NCBI RefSeq assembly: GCF_009208055.1
Contig: NZ_WFKI01000002.1
Coordinates: forward strand, 58,149-122,148
DNA from: Poseidonibacter ostreae
GTDB lineage: Bacteria; Campylobacterota; Campylobacteria; Campylobacterales; Arcobacteraceae
Direction of reading: 5' to 3'
Length of the DNA: 64,000 nt
The notes under the pieces: model-generated
Seen by the model: only the letters and a program-made list of their open reading frames with translations
The model's database searches: none
What the model was told of the DNA's origin: nothing
Part shown: piece by piece, positions 34,556-41,966 of the stretch
Layout of the letters: every line of letters starts with the position of its first letter
Numbering within the stretch: the first letter of the stretch is position 1
Made by a program: the position numbers and the translations under genes

Positions 34556-36274
34556 TTATGCACCAGGGATATGTTGTCTGTGTTCAACAGAATAAGTAAA
34601 TGTAGGAGTAGTTAAGTTATTAATATATTTAATAAATTTACCAGTTTCTGATTCATAAATACCAATTCTACCAGTTGTCCACTCAGAAATCATAGTCCAT
34701 TTACCATGGTTTGCAGGTTCTGCGTGAAGTAATCTTGGTTGTACAGGTTCTTTAACTTTATCACCAACTTTTGAAGTATATTCAACAACTTTATCTTTAC
34801 CAATTTGTGGGTTAGATTCTGGGAATGTTACAGTTTTGTACTGAGTTGCATCCCAAGTTTGTAATACTTTATTAGTTTTAGCATCAATTAATTGACCTTC
34901 TTTTTTACCAACTTTAACAATTTTATCAGTTACTAAAGTTTCTTTGTTAATTAAGTGAACTTCATTATAAGTTGCTGGTTTACCAAGAACTGTATCTGCC
35001 CATAAATATGGAGTATGAGGTGCAGTTCCTATGAATAATCCACCACCAGAAGTTTCAATTTTTTTAACAATTTCCCAGTTAGAATCCCAAACAACTACTG
35101 AACCTTGGTTCATAGTTACAGTTGCATGTAATTGTTTACCCATTTTTTTGTTAAACCAAGAAGAACCTTGACCTGGATGTGGCTTAGATTTTTTACCTGT
35201 GTAAACTTTTGCAGCTAAATTTTTCTCTTTGTAATCAACGATACCCATTACATCAGAACCTTGAGATGCAATCATGTAGTATCTACCGAAATCTTCACCT
35301 TCATCTTCATTTAAGAATGCATCATGAAGTACTTCACCAATATTTGGAACATCTCCAACGATTGGGAAATCAGGTTTAGAGTAATCAATAATATATACTC
35401 TACCAGCATCTTTTAATGCCATTGCAAAGTAAGGACCATAAGGAGTATCAGCTAAAGATGCAACTCTTGACGCTTCAATTTGACCTTTCATGTTAATTAC
35501 TGCTGATGTATCATATGCTTTTAATGGCTCTAAAGTCATTGCATCACATAAAACTGCTCCACCTGGAGTATAGTTTCCTGCAATTACATATTTACCATCT
35601 GGAGATACTGCAAGTCCTCTTGATTCAAACCCTACTTGAACTGATGCAAGCGCTGGTTGACCAGGAGCTGCAATATCAAACATAGTTAATCTACCTGATC
35701 TTGAAATCGAGTATGCATATCTTGGATTTTTCTTATTTGTTACTGTTACGTGAACTGCAAATCCAGCTTTATGTCTAGATAATACTTTCCCGTTAGTTGA
35801 ATCAATAAAGTCAACTAAAGATGCATCTCTTTCAGTTGCAAATGTAATATCAAGAACTGATTTAGTATCTGCTGATTTAGTATATTTTTTAGCTAATGCT
35901 TCTCTATCAGCTAATTTTGTCCAAGTTGAGTGAATTTGATCGAAATCTAATTTATAATTTGTATTATCTTTCCAATCCATTAACCAATCAACCATACCAT
36001 CTGCATCATCTTTAGAGAATGAATGATCCCATTGAGGCATTGCTGTATTTGGAACACCTGCTAAGATTGCATCTCTTAATACGTGTCTTTCTTTTTTCTT
36101 TAAAGCACCTGGTCTTAAATCTGATCCAACACCACCTTGGTGAATTGGTCCATGACATCCTTGACACTCTTTTTCATAAACTTCTGGAAAATCCATATTT
36201 GACGTACCTGCAAATAAAGAACCTGCTGTAACTACTGTGCATGCTGCTAAACTTAAAACTTTACCTAATTTCAT
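34556..36274 (-). CDS. nirS: Cytochrome cd1 nitrite reductase
   Basis: Reduces nitrite to NO in the periplasm. The 572-residue precursor has a signal peptide (MKLGKVLSLAACTVVTAGSL), an N-terminal cytochrome c domain with CQGCHGPIHQGGVGSDLRPG, and an eight-bladed d1 propeller (RLTMFDIAAPGQPALASVQV, GRYYMIASQGSDVMGIVD, GLFIGTAPHTPYLWAD). Length and sequence fit NirS; the accessory d1 genes nearby agree. RBS AAAGGGAG precedes the ATG. Confidence 0.96.
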   Translation of the reverse strand: MKLGKVLSLAACTVVTAGSLFAGTSNMDFPEVYEKECQGCHGPIHQGGVGSDLRPGALKKKERHVLRDAILAGVPNTAMPQWDHSFSKDDADGMVDWLMDWKDNTNYKLDFDQIHSTWTKLADREALAKKYTKSADTKSVLDITFATERDASLVDFIDSTNGKVLSRHKAGFAVHVTVTNKKNPRYAYSISRSGRLTMFDIAAPGQPALASVQVGFESRGLAVSPDGKYVIAGNYTPGGAVLCDAMTLEPLKAYDTSAVINMKGQIEASRVASLADTPYGPYFAMALKDAGRVYIIDYSKPDFPIVGDVPNIGEVLHDAFLNEDEGEDFGRYYMIASQGSDVMGIVDYKEKNLAAKVYTGKKSKPHPGQGSSWFNKKMGKQLHATVTMNQGSVVVWDSNWEIVKKIETSGGGLFIGTAPHTPYLWADTVLGKPATYNEVHLINKETLVTDKIVKVGKKEGQLIDAKTNKVLQTWDATQYKTVTFPESNPQIGKDKVVEYTSKVGDKVKEPVQPRLLHAEPANHGKWTMISEWTTGRIGIYESETGKFIKYINNLTTPTFTYSVEHRQHIPGA

Positions 36275-36326
36275 AATTTCTCCCTTTATATTAATATATA
36301 AATTAATTATTCTATGGCCAAGACAT

Positions 36327-36349
36327 TAGCTTTTAATTGAAGTAAGCTA
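36327..36349. promoter_or_regulatory. Inverted repeat upstream of nirS
   Basis: TAGCTT (36327-36332) and AAGCTA (36344-36349) flank an 11-base spacer upstream of nirS. On the minus strand a TAGAAT -10 candidate lies at 36314-36309. The 14-mer at 36337-36350, centred 32 bp from that -10, keeps only one FNR-like half site (TTGAA), so a full box is not present. Confidence 0.35.
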
Positions 36350-36382
36350 TACTCCTGGCGAGTTTTCTTATAAACTTATTCT

Positions 36383-36415
36383 AAAAAGTAGGGGACACGA
36401 CTCCCCCGCTTTTTT
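36383..36415 (-). terminator. Terminator between the nor operon and nirS
   Basis: AAAAAGTAGGGG and CCCCCGCTTTTT arms flank a short ACACGACT-type loop, giving a GC-rich stem with A/T runs on both sides, just after the stop of the 52-residue gene. Read on the minus strand it ends the nor transcript before nirS. Confidence 0.8.
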
Positions 36416-36572
36416 AATCTTCTGCTTCTTCTTCTAATCTTTTCTTCTCTTGCTTATAAATCCAAAACATTGGAAGTACAATAAAAGTATGAAGAAAAAG
36501 TGTCAATGTTAATGGACCTTGGTTTAATGTTGCAAAAAAACTAGGTACCAAATCTGTCATTGGTTCAAACAT
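36414..36572 (-). CDS. 52-residue single-pass membrane protein after norB
   Basis: An ATG at 36572, preceded by AAAGGATATAAA, opens a 52-codon frame. The product starts MFEPMTDLVPSFFATLNQGP, has one hydrophobic segment (about residues 18-36) and ends in a charged tail rich in Lys, Arg and Glu. It begins 13 bases after norB and is followed by a terminator, so it is the last gene of the nor operon. Size and topology recall small accessory subunits of heme-copper oxidases such as CcoQ, but I see no sequence match. Good RBS and position support it as a real gene. Confidence 0.7.
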   Translation of the reverse strand: MFEPMTDLVPSFFATLNQGPLTLTLFLHTFIVLPMFWIYKQEKKRLEEEAED

Positions 36573-36584
36573 TTTATATCCTTT

Positions 36585-38012
36585 CTATTTAACGTGAATA
36601 GAGTTTTTAGATGTAGTTAATAAATCTTTGATTAGGTAAACAAACCCAACTAAAGTTACAACACCCATCGCAAGTCTCCATCCAATACCTTGAACGAACC
36701 ACATCATATCTTGAGATACAAAGAATCCTTCCCATGTAGCACCCATTTGAGCACGTTCAACTAAAACTTGACCGTAACCAGCAACTGTTAAAGCTACTGT
36801 CATACCCATTACACCAAAACAAATTAAGAATACAGCCATTTTTGAATCAAAAGTAGCTTTTAATACTTTAATCCCATTTTTACCTTGAATTCCCATATAG
36901 AACATACCAATAAGAATAGTTGCATAAGCTCCAAAGAACGCTAAGTGTCCATGTGCTGATGTAAACTGAGTTCCGTGTGTATAAATATTAACTTGTGGTA
37001 ATGTGTGGAAGAATCCCCAGATACCAGCACCTAAGAAGTTACCAAAGGCATTCATAACAAACCAAGTAAATGCAGGTGAGTTATTCATTGTATGATAACC
37101 TTCTCCATTTGCTTCAGCTTCTTTAAGACCAGTCTCTTTACCCCAATCGTAAATTACGTGAACAAACATTGCAATTAATGGAACAGGTTCAAGTGCAGAG
37201 AATAATGCTCCAATTTCCCACCAGTACTCAGGAGTACCAATCCAGAAATAGTGATGCCCCATACCTAAGATACCAGAACCAAATAACATTGAAACTTCAA
37301 TCCATAGCCACATTTCAACTACTTCTCTTCTTGCACCAATGATTCTAATAAGACCAAAAGATAATAAACAACCAACAAATACTTCCCATGTAGCTTCAAC
37401 CCATAAGTGGATTACCCACCACCACCAGTATTGATCCATAGAAATATTATCTGTAAAGAACATACCAGCAAGATATAAACCTGCAAGTGCAAGAACGTCA
37501 GCCATTAATACTGTTACAATTCCAGTTTGCTTACCTTTCATTGCAGTTAAGAAAAGGTTTGCAACGAACACTAATACAACAACAACGATACCAATATCAG
37601 CCCATCTTGGAGCTTCAATATATTCTCTACCTTCGTTAATAAACCAAATAGTTGCTTCTGTAGCAGGTCCAACTTGAACGATGATATATACTAGTACAAC
37701 AACAGTAACAGCTGCTGTTAAAACAAAGAATGCTAATTTAGCTAATTTAATACCAACAGTTTCAATACCTGTTTCTTCTGGTAATAACCAGTAAACTGAA
37801 CCAATCATTGCATATAACATCCATACAACTAATGCATTAATATGTACCATTCTTGCAACAGAGAAATCAAAGATTTCAAAAAGAAAACTTGGATATAAAA
37901 ATTGAGTTGCTGCAATTAAACCCATTAATAATTGAGCACCAAATAATACAGCAGCTACAGTAAAGTACCAAGTTGCTAATTTTTGTGATTCAAATTTTAA
38001 ATTACTTTCCAT
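36585..38012 (-). CDS. norB: Nitric oxide reductase subunit B
   Basis: The heme b/b3-FeB catalytic subunit that reduces NO to N2O. The 475-residue protein has about 12 membrane segments and heme-copper oxidase-type histidine motifs, VIHLWVEATWEVFVG, GMGHHYFWIGTPEYWW and SAHGHLAFFGAYATI. It lacks the N-terminal quinol-binding extension of qNOR and is paired with norC, so it is cytochrome-c-dependent cNOR. The start overlaps norC by 11 bases. Confidence 0.96.
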   Translation of the reverse strand: MESNLKFESQKLATWYFTVAAVLFGAQLLMGLIAATQFLYPSFLFEIFDFSVARMVHINALVVWMLYAMIGSVYWLLPEETGIETVGIKLAKLAFFVLTAAVTVVVLVYIIVQVGPATEATIWFINEGREYIEAPRWADIGIVVVVLVFVANLFLTAMKGKQTGIVTVLMADVLALAGLYLAGMFFTDNISMDQYWWWWVIHLWVEATWEVFVGCLLSFGLIRIIGARREVVEMWLWIEVSMLFGSGILGMGHHYFWIGTPEYWWEIGALFSALEPVPLIAMFVHVIYDWGKETGLKEAEANGEGYHTMNNSPAFTWFVMNAFGNFLGAGIWGFFHTLPQVNIYTHGTQFTSAHGHLAFFGAYATILIGMFYMGIQGKNGIKVLKATFDSKMAVFLICFGVMGMTVALTVAGYGQVLVERAQMGATWEGFFVSQDMMWFVQGIGWRLAMGVVTLVGFVYLIKDLLTTSKNSIHVK

Positions 38013-38676
38013 GAATTGCTCCTGTTACACCATCAGTTGACATTCTTGCGAAGTTTCTTGGGAAACCATTTGTATCAATTGAAGACATGTGTTTTAAGAA
38101 TGCTACAAGACCCATAGCTTCTTTTTCTGTAATATCAAGATCTGGCATCATTCTCTCATGAGTTGGATACTGTGAAGGATCTTGTAAAAATTTAGACATA
38201 GCTTCTTCTTTTGTAGTAGAATTAGTCATACCTAAATATGGTCCATTTGGTCCCCATGCTGGATCTAACCATGCTTTAGTTAAATCAGGAGCATAATAAG
38301 CACCGTTTCCAAGTAAAGTATGACAGTTCATACAGTTCTTAGCTTGTGAACCTAATTTTCCTAAATGAAGTAGCTCTCTTGCTTCTTCTTCAGACCAATC
38401 ATCTCTTCCAAAAAACTTCTCTTTTTCACCAATAACTGGCACCTCATGACCTCTTTTTGTATCCATCTCATACGTAATTTTATAATTAATTACTGTAGGA
38501 CCTGGTACTCTTTTTGTGATACCAGCTTTTAAGTCGGCATCTGTTCCCATACTAATTTGTCCCATTGAGTCAAATGTTAACCAAATTAGTAATATTGAAG
38601 CAAAACCAGTAACCCAACCTGCTGATCTTCTCCAAAAAGGAATACTTGTCCATACTGAAACAACTTTTTTTGACAC
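38002..38676 (-). CDS. norC: Nitric oxide reductase subunit C
   Basis: Membrane-anchored cytochrome c that feeds electrons to NorB. The 224-residue protein has one N-terminal membrane segment (about residues 15-35), the heme motif CMNCHTLLGNGAYYAPDLT and a methionine-containing MMPDLDITEKEAMGLVAFLK region. At 224 residues it is longer than the about 150 of classic NorC, with an insertion of some 60 residues before the heme domain (KYEMDTKRGHEVPVIGEKEK-like stretch). Confidence 0.94.
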   Translation of the reverse strand: MSKKVVSVWTSIPFWRRSAGWVTGFASILLIWLTFDSMGQISMGTDADLKAGITKRVPGPTVINYKITYEMDTKRGHEVPVIGEKEKFFGRDDWSEEEARELLHLGKLGSQAKNCMNCHTLLGNGAYYAPDLTKAWLDPAWGPNGPYLGMTNSTTKEEAMSKFLQDPSQYPTHERMMPDLDITEKEAMGLVAFLKHMSSIDTNGFPRNFARMSTDGVTGAIHGK

Positions 38677-38692
38677 TTTTTCCTCCTAATTT

Positions 38693-39019
38693 TTATTGTT
38701 CATATCGTTCTTCTGAACGTTGATTCAAGTGATAGTATAGGTGTGGAAGGATCAAGTAACACACCATTGTTACCATTAAAGCTTTCATTGTGAAAGGATT
38801 ACTTTGAATCATGTCTGCGAAGTAATACGTACAATATGTTTGTAAAACCCAGAACATATATGCAAAAGGCATATATATACTTTTAAGCTTACCCATTTTT
38901 ACTAGCGTATATATTGCTACATAAAACAGTCCAAATAACAATACAAATGAAGATGATAAAAATATAGGTAAGAAATCATCAAGTGCGATCTCAGGTCTAA
39001 TAATTAAAACAGGTTCCAT
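38693..39019 (-). CDS. Three-segment membrane protein leading the nor operon
   Basis: A 108-residue protein with about three hydrophobic segments (residues 17-38, 48-68 and 78-95) beginning MEPVLIIRPEIALDDFLPIF. The ATG at 39019 has AGGAG-type RBS upstream. It is the first gene of the nor transcript, 17 bases before norC, directly behind a promoter with a Crp/Fnr box. It resembles NorE/NorF-type accessory proteins only in being small and hydrophobic; no family is recognised. Confidence 0.75.
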   Translation of the reverse strand: MEPVLIIRPEIALDDFLPIFLSSSFVLLFGLFYVAIYTLVKMGKLKSIYMPFAYMFWVLQTYCTYYFADMIQSNPFTMKALMVTMVCYLILPHLYYHLNQRSEERYEQ

Positions 39020-39090
39020 ACTTTTCTTTCTCCTCTTTTGCTGATGCAAGAACTATGAAAAAATTTTAGTCTAATGAGAGATTAAAAAAA

Positions 39091-39104
39091 ATGATATATG
39101 TCAA
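39091..39104 (-). promoter_or_regulatory. Crp/Fnr-type box of the nor operon
   Basis: Read on the minus strand TTGACATATATCAT, two mismatches to TTGAT-N4-ATCAA, centred at 39097.5. TAAAAT at 39068-39063 is exactly 32 bp downstream, and the first gene starts at 39019. It is the first of several TTGACAT half sites in this region (see the repeat entry). Confidence 0.7.
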
Positions 39105-39220
39105 TTTTGAAAGGATATATGTCAATTTTAGAAAAGAGTTGTAAATATAGTTTTTAAAGAGTGCTGATTGTTTAGTGTATGGGTGTTAGTTACTTGACAT
39201 ACAATAGTAATATATGTCAA
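39093..39220. repeat. Repeated TTGACATAT half sites upstream of nor
   Basis: GATATATGTCAATTTT occurs twice, at 39093-39108 and 39114-39129, 21 bp (two helical turns) apart. Further upstream TTGACAT (39194-39200) and ATGTCAA (39214-39220) form an inverted pair, the latter within TATATGTCAA. Four half sites of the same kind suggest multiple binding of a Crp/Fnr protein. Confidence 0.6.
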
Positions 39221-39243
39221 GTTTATAGCTTAAAGTATCAAGT

Positions 39244-40248
39244 TTATATTTTACAACTTTCTAAAAGCTTGTCTAGCTCATTTTTTAATAGCTGTAGTTT
39301 CTTTGTTGTATTTATAAGGTCTTCATGAGATTGAATTACAATATTTTCTGTTTTATCAAGTTTATTTGAAATTTCACTTGAATATTTTAAATCATTAATC
39401 GTTTTACTAAACTCATCAGTAATTTCTTCAAGTTTAATAGATGCATTTTGTGATTGTTCAATAGCACTTGATGAGTAATCCATGGCTGAATTTAACTTGC
39501 TAATGAAACAATTTATCGTATCAGAGGCTTCTATTATCTCTTTTTCTGCTTCAATTTTGATAGGTTCTAAATGGTTGTTATCATCAGTTTGTGCTAATTT
39601 TTTTGAGAATTCAAAGAATTTCTTTACATTATCTTCCATTGCTTTTAACTGTGAAAAACTATAAAACATAAGTGAAATTATCATTAACCCAAATATATAT
39701 TGTATATACTTGATGTATTCTGCTTTCTTTTCACTATGTAATGTATACATGAAAACTAATTTATCAACTTCATTTAACAGTGTAATATTTGTATTATGAA
39801 CAGAGTTCACAATATTTTTTAAAACTACTTCATTATCTGGATTTCTTTTTACAATATTTTCTCTAAAGTCATTTATATTTGCATAAAAAGTACTCCATAA
39901 AATATCAACTTTTGATATTTGCTTTGCAATTAAATCTGTAGGTGCTTTGTTTATTCCTGTTAGTGTATTTCCATCTTTTAAAGAGTTTAAATTATATATA
40001 AACTCAATAGTAGCAGAGTCTAATTCTGTAAATAATGTATTATCACTATTATGATATAAATAAAAAATATTTTTTGAAATTTTTTGAGTTAACATCCTCT
40101 CTTTTCCTGCAATATTAATCACTAAGGCATCTTTTTTATTTTTATTATTTAAATAAATTGTTGTAAGAATGATACTTGTCATTAAAACTATAAATAAAAT
40201 ACCAATTAATTTTATTTTTCTACTAATAGTATTGGTTTGCACACTCAT
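39244..40248 (-). CDS. NarX/PilJ-type membrane sensor lacking kinase and methyl-accepting domains
   Basis: A 334-residue protein with two membrane segments (about residues 12-30 and 182-200) around a periplasmic four-helix domain. VINIAGKERMLTQKISKNIF near residues 45-63 is the P-box-like start of PilJ/NarX-type nitrate/nitrite-sensing domains. The cytoplasmic part is only coiled coil (SSAIEQSQNASIKLEEITDE) with no histidine kinase or chemoreceptor hairpin. Its ATG overlaps the stop of the Crp/Fnr gene (ATGA), so the pair is co-translated, which suggests a sensor that acts on that regulator or a partner. Confidence 0.75.
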   Translation of the reverse strand: MSVQTNTISRKIKLIGILFIVLMTSIILTTIYLNNKNKKDALVINIAGKERMLTQKISKNIFYLYHNSDNTLFTELDSATIEFIYNLNSLKDGNTLTGINKAPTDLIAKQISKVDILWSTFYANINDFRENIVKRNPDNEVVLKNIVNSVHNTNITLLNEVDKLVFMYTLHSEKKAEYIKYIQYIFGLMIISLMFYSFSQLKAMEDNVKKFFEFSKKLAQTDDNNHLEPIKIEAEKEIIEASDTINCFISKLNSAMDYSSSAIEQSQNASIKLEEITDEFSKTINDLKYSSEISNKLDKTENIVIQSHEDLINTTKKLQLLKNELDKLLESCKI

Positions 40249-40913
40249 ACCCCAACTCCTTTAAAAACATACTCTAAAGCTGTTTTATCTTTTATTTTTA
40301 CTTCACTATTATCTATTTCAATACTTCCATTTCTTGATAGCTTTTTTAAAACTCTTGATAAAGTTTCAGGTTGTATATGTAACATAAAAGATACTTCTTG
40401 TCTTTTTAGTTTATTAAACATCTCTAAATCTTGATTTATCATAAAAGCTACTTTTGCAGTTGCATCAAATACAAGTTCTCTATTTACAATACATTGTAAT
40501 TGATGTGTCTTTTTTAAAAGTATTTCCATTAGTTCAATTGTTAAAATATTTTTTGATAAGAATAGTTCATGAAATTTCTCAAAATTTATTGATAGAACTT
40601 CTGAATCTTCAATAAATTCAGCATTAGAAAAACAGTATATATCATTTTGTTCTATAGAAGAAAGCTCTGAAATCATAGAATTATTATATATATGATAAAG
40701 AAAAATTTCATTCTCAAATTTATCTAGTTTAAATATTTTTAACAATCCTGAAACTAAGAAAAGAAGGTTTTTACTTGTTTCACTTTCATAGTAAAGAATA
40801 CTGTCTTTTGGGTATTTGTTCACTAGTGATATTGAAGCAATTTGTTCTTTTTGTTGCTCATTTAAAGTATCAAAAAAACTTATATTATTTATTGTATCTA
40901 GGGCAGCCAACAT
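40245..40913 (-). CDS. Crp/Fnr-family transcriptional regulator 2
   Basis: A 222-residue regulator with an N-terminal cyclic-nucleotide-binding-type fold (ILYYESETSKNLLFLVSGLL) and a C-terminal winged helix with recognition helix QPETLSRVLKKL. E183-x-x-S186-R187 is the FNR-type TTGA-reading set. It has only two isolated cysteines, so no FNR-type [4Fe-4S] cluster. It is the partner of the NarX/PilJ-type sensor gene with which it overlaps. It lies upstream of nor and opposite the second TrpD2-like gene. Confidence 0.9.
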   Translation of the reverse strand: MLAALDTINNISFFDTLNEQQKEQIASISLVNKYPKDSILYYESETSKNLLFLVSGLLKIFKLDKFENEIFLYHIYNNSMISELSSIEQNDIYCFSNAEFIEDSEVLSINFEKFHELFLSKNILTIELMEILLKKTHQLQCIVNRELVFDATAKVAFMINQDLEMFNKLKRQEVSFMLHIQPETLSRVLKKLSRNGSIEIDNSEVKIKDKTALEYVFKGVGV

Positions 40914-40989
40914 TTTCCTTAACTATTGTTTTATTTAAGCAATTCTATATTATCCTTGTGTAAAACAATATTAAACAAGGTATTTATAA

Positions 40990-41907
40990 ATGAATTTTAA
41001 AAAATATATTAAAGCTGTAGGAACAGGTCCAAAAGGAAACAGGGATTTAGAAGCAGAAGAAGTAATTGATGCAATTAGTTCAATCTTAGATAATAAAGTA
41101 ACTCAAAGTCAAATAGGGGCTTTTTTAATAGCTTGGAGAACAAAGCTTGAAACTAATGATGAATTAATAGCAGCAGTTAAAGCATTAAAAAAATATGTTA
41201 AATATCAAAAAATTGAAAACTCTATTGAATTAGGTTATTCATTTGATGGTAGAACTAATAATCCATTTTTATTTCCATTATATGAAAATATATTAAAAGA
41301 GTTTTTTGAAAAAAACAAAGATGTAAAAGAATTAAATTTAGTAATTTCAGGAGATTTTTTGCAACCTGCAAAAAATGGTATAACTACAAAAGAAGTATTT
41401 AATTCTCTTGACCTAAAGCAACACGTATTTTTCTTTGATAGGGTAGAATATCTTAAAGAATTAAGTGATATTACACCCTTAAGACACGAATTAGGTTTAA
41501 GAACTGTATTTAATACAATTGAAAAGTTATTGAATCCAGGAGAGAGTGAATATGGAGTTACAACAGCTTTTCATAAACCTTATGTAAAAAAATATTTAGC
41601 AATGTTTAAAGAGTATTATAAAGAAGTTCTTGTTGTTAAAGCCAGTGAAGGAAGTCCAGAAGTATTTAAAGATGGAAAGTATTGGAAAGAAGTTAATGGT
41701 GAAATAGTAGAAATACCTTTTTCTTTAAAAGATTTTGGAATTTCTTATGATAAAACATATGAAAATATTACGCTTGAAGAAGCTTTAGAAATAGTGAAAA
41801 ATCCAGATGAAGAGATTATTAAACTTGCTAAGTTTAATATTGCATTATATTTAGTATTTGCCAAAAGAGTAGATAGTTTAGAAGAGGCTTGGAAAAGGTT
41901 AAATTAA
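40990..41907 (+). CDS. TrpD2/YbiB-like glycosyltransferase-fold protein, paralog 2
   Basis: A 305-residue paralog of the protein at 17298, with shared KKYIKAVGTGPKGNRDLEAE, QIGAFLIAWRTKLETNDEL, LELKQ-region FFDRVEYLKELSDITPLRHE and AFHKPYVKKYLAMF. Like its paralog it lacks the TrpD GTGGD loop. It lies directly upstream of moaA on the same strand with a hairpin in between, next to denitrification regulators. The two copies flank nap and nor/nir respectively, so they are probably tied to nitrate respiration or molybdenum cofactor supply. Function is not known. Confidence 0.75.
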   Translation: MNFKKYIKAVGTGPKGNRDLEAEEVIDAISSILDNKVTQSQIGAFLIAWRTKLETNDELIAAVKALKKYVKYQKIENSIELGYSFDGRTNNPFLFPLYENILKEFFEKNKDVKELNLVISGDFLQPAKNGITTKEVFNSLDLKQHVFFFDRVEYLKELSDITPLRHELGLRTVFNTIEKLLNPGESEYGVTTAFHKPYVKKYLAMFKEYYKEVLVVKASEGSPEVFKDGKYWKEVNGEIVEIPFSLKDFGISYDKTYENITLEEALEIVKNPDEEIIKLAKFNIALYLVFAKRVDSLEEAWKRLN

Positions 41908-41919
41908 TTTGACCTTTTT
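41895..41919 (+). terminator. Terminator after TrpD2-like paralog 2
   Basis: AAGGTTAAATT and AATTTGACCTT pair around a very short loop (one T-G wobble), with a run of T after it. The hairpin starts within the last codons of the gene. Confidence 0.6.
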
Positions 41920-41930
41920 AAGTTAAATTA

Positions 41931-41951
41931 TATTAATCTTTCAGATTAATA
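41931..41951 (+). other. Hairpin in the moaA leader
   Basis: TATTAATCT (41931-41939) and AGATTAATA (41943-41951) form a perfect 9-bp stem with loop TTC, ending three bases before the moaA ribosome binding site (AGAAGGA). It could modulate moaA translation or be a weak terminator remnant; no known riboswitch is recognised. Confidence 0.4.
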
Positions 41952-41966
41952 ATAGAAGGAAAAAAT

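Noticed and set aside
40954..40980. CCTTGT...ACAAGG inverted repeat between regulator 2 and TrpD2-like paralog 2
   Set aside because: The right arm coincides with the ribosome binding site region, and the repeat does not have the 32-bp relation to a -10 seen for the real boxes. Probably chance.
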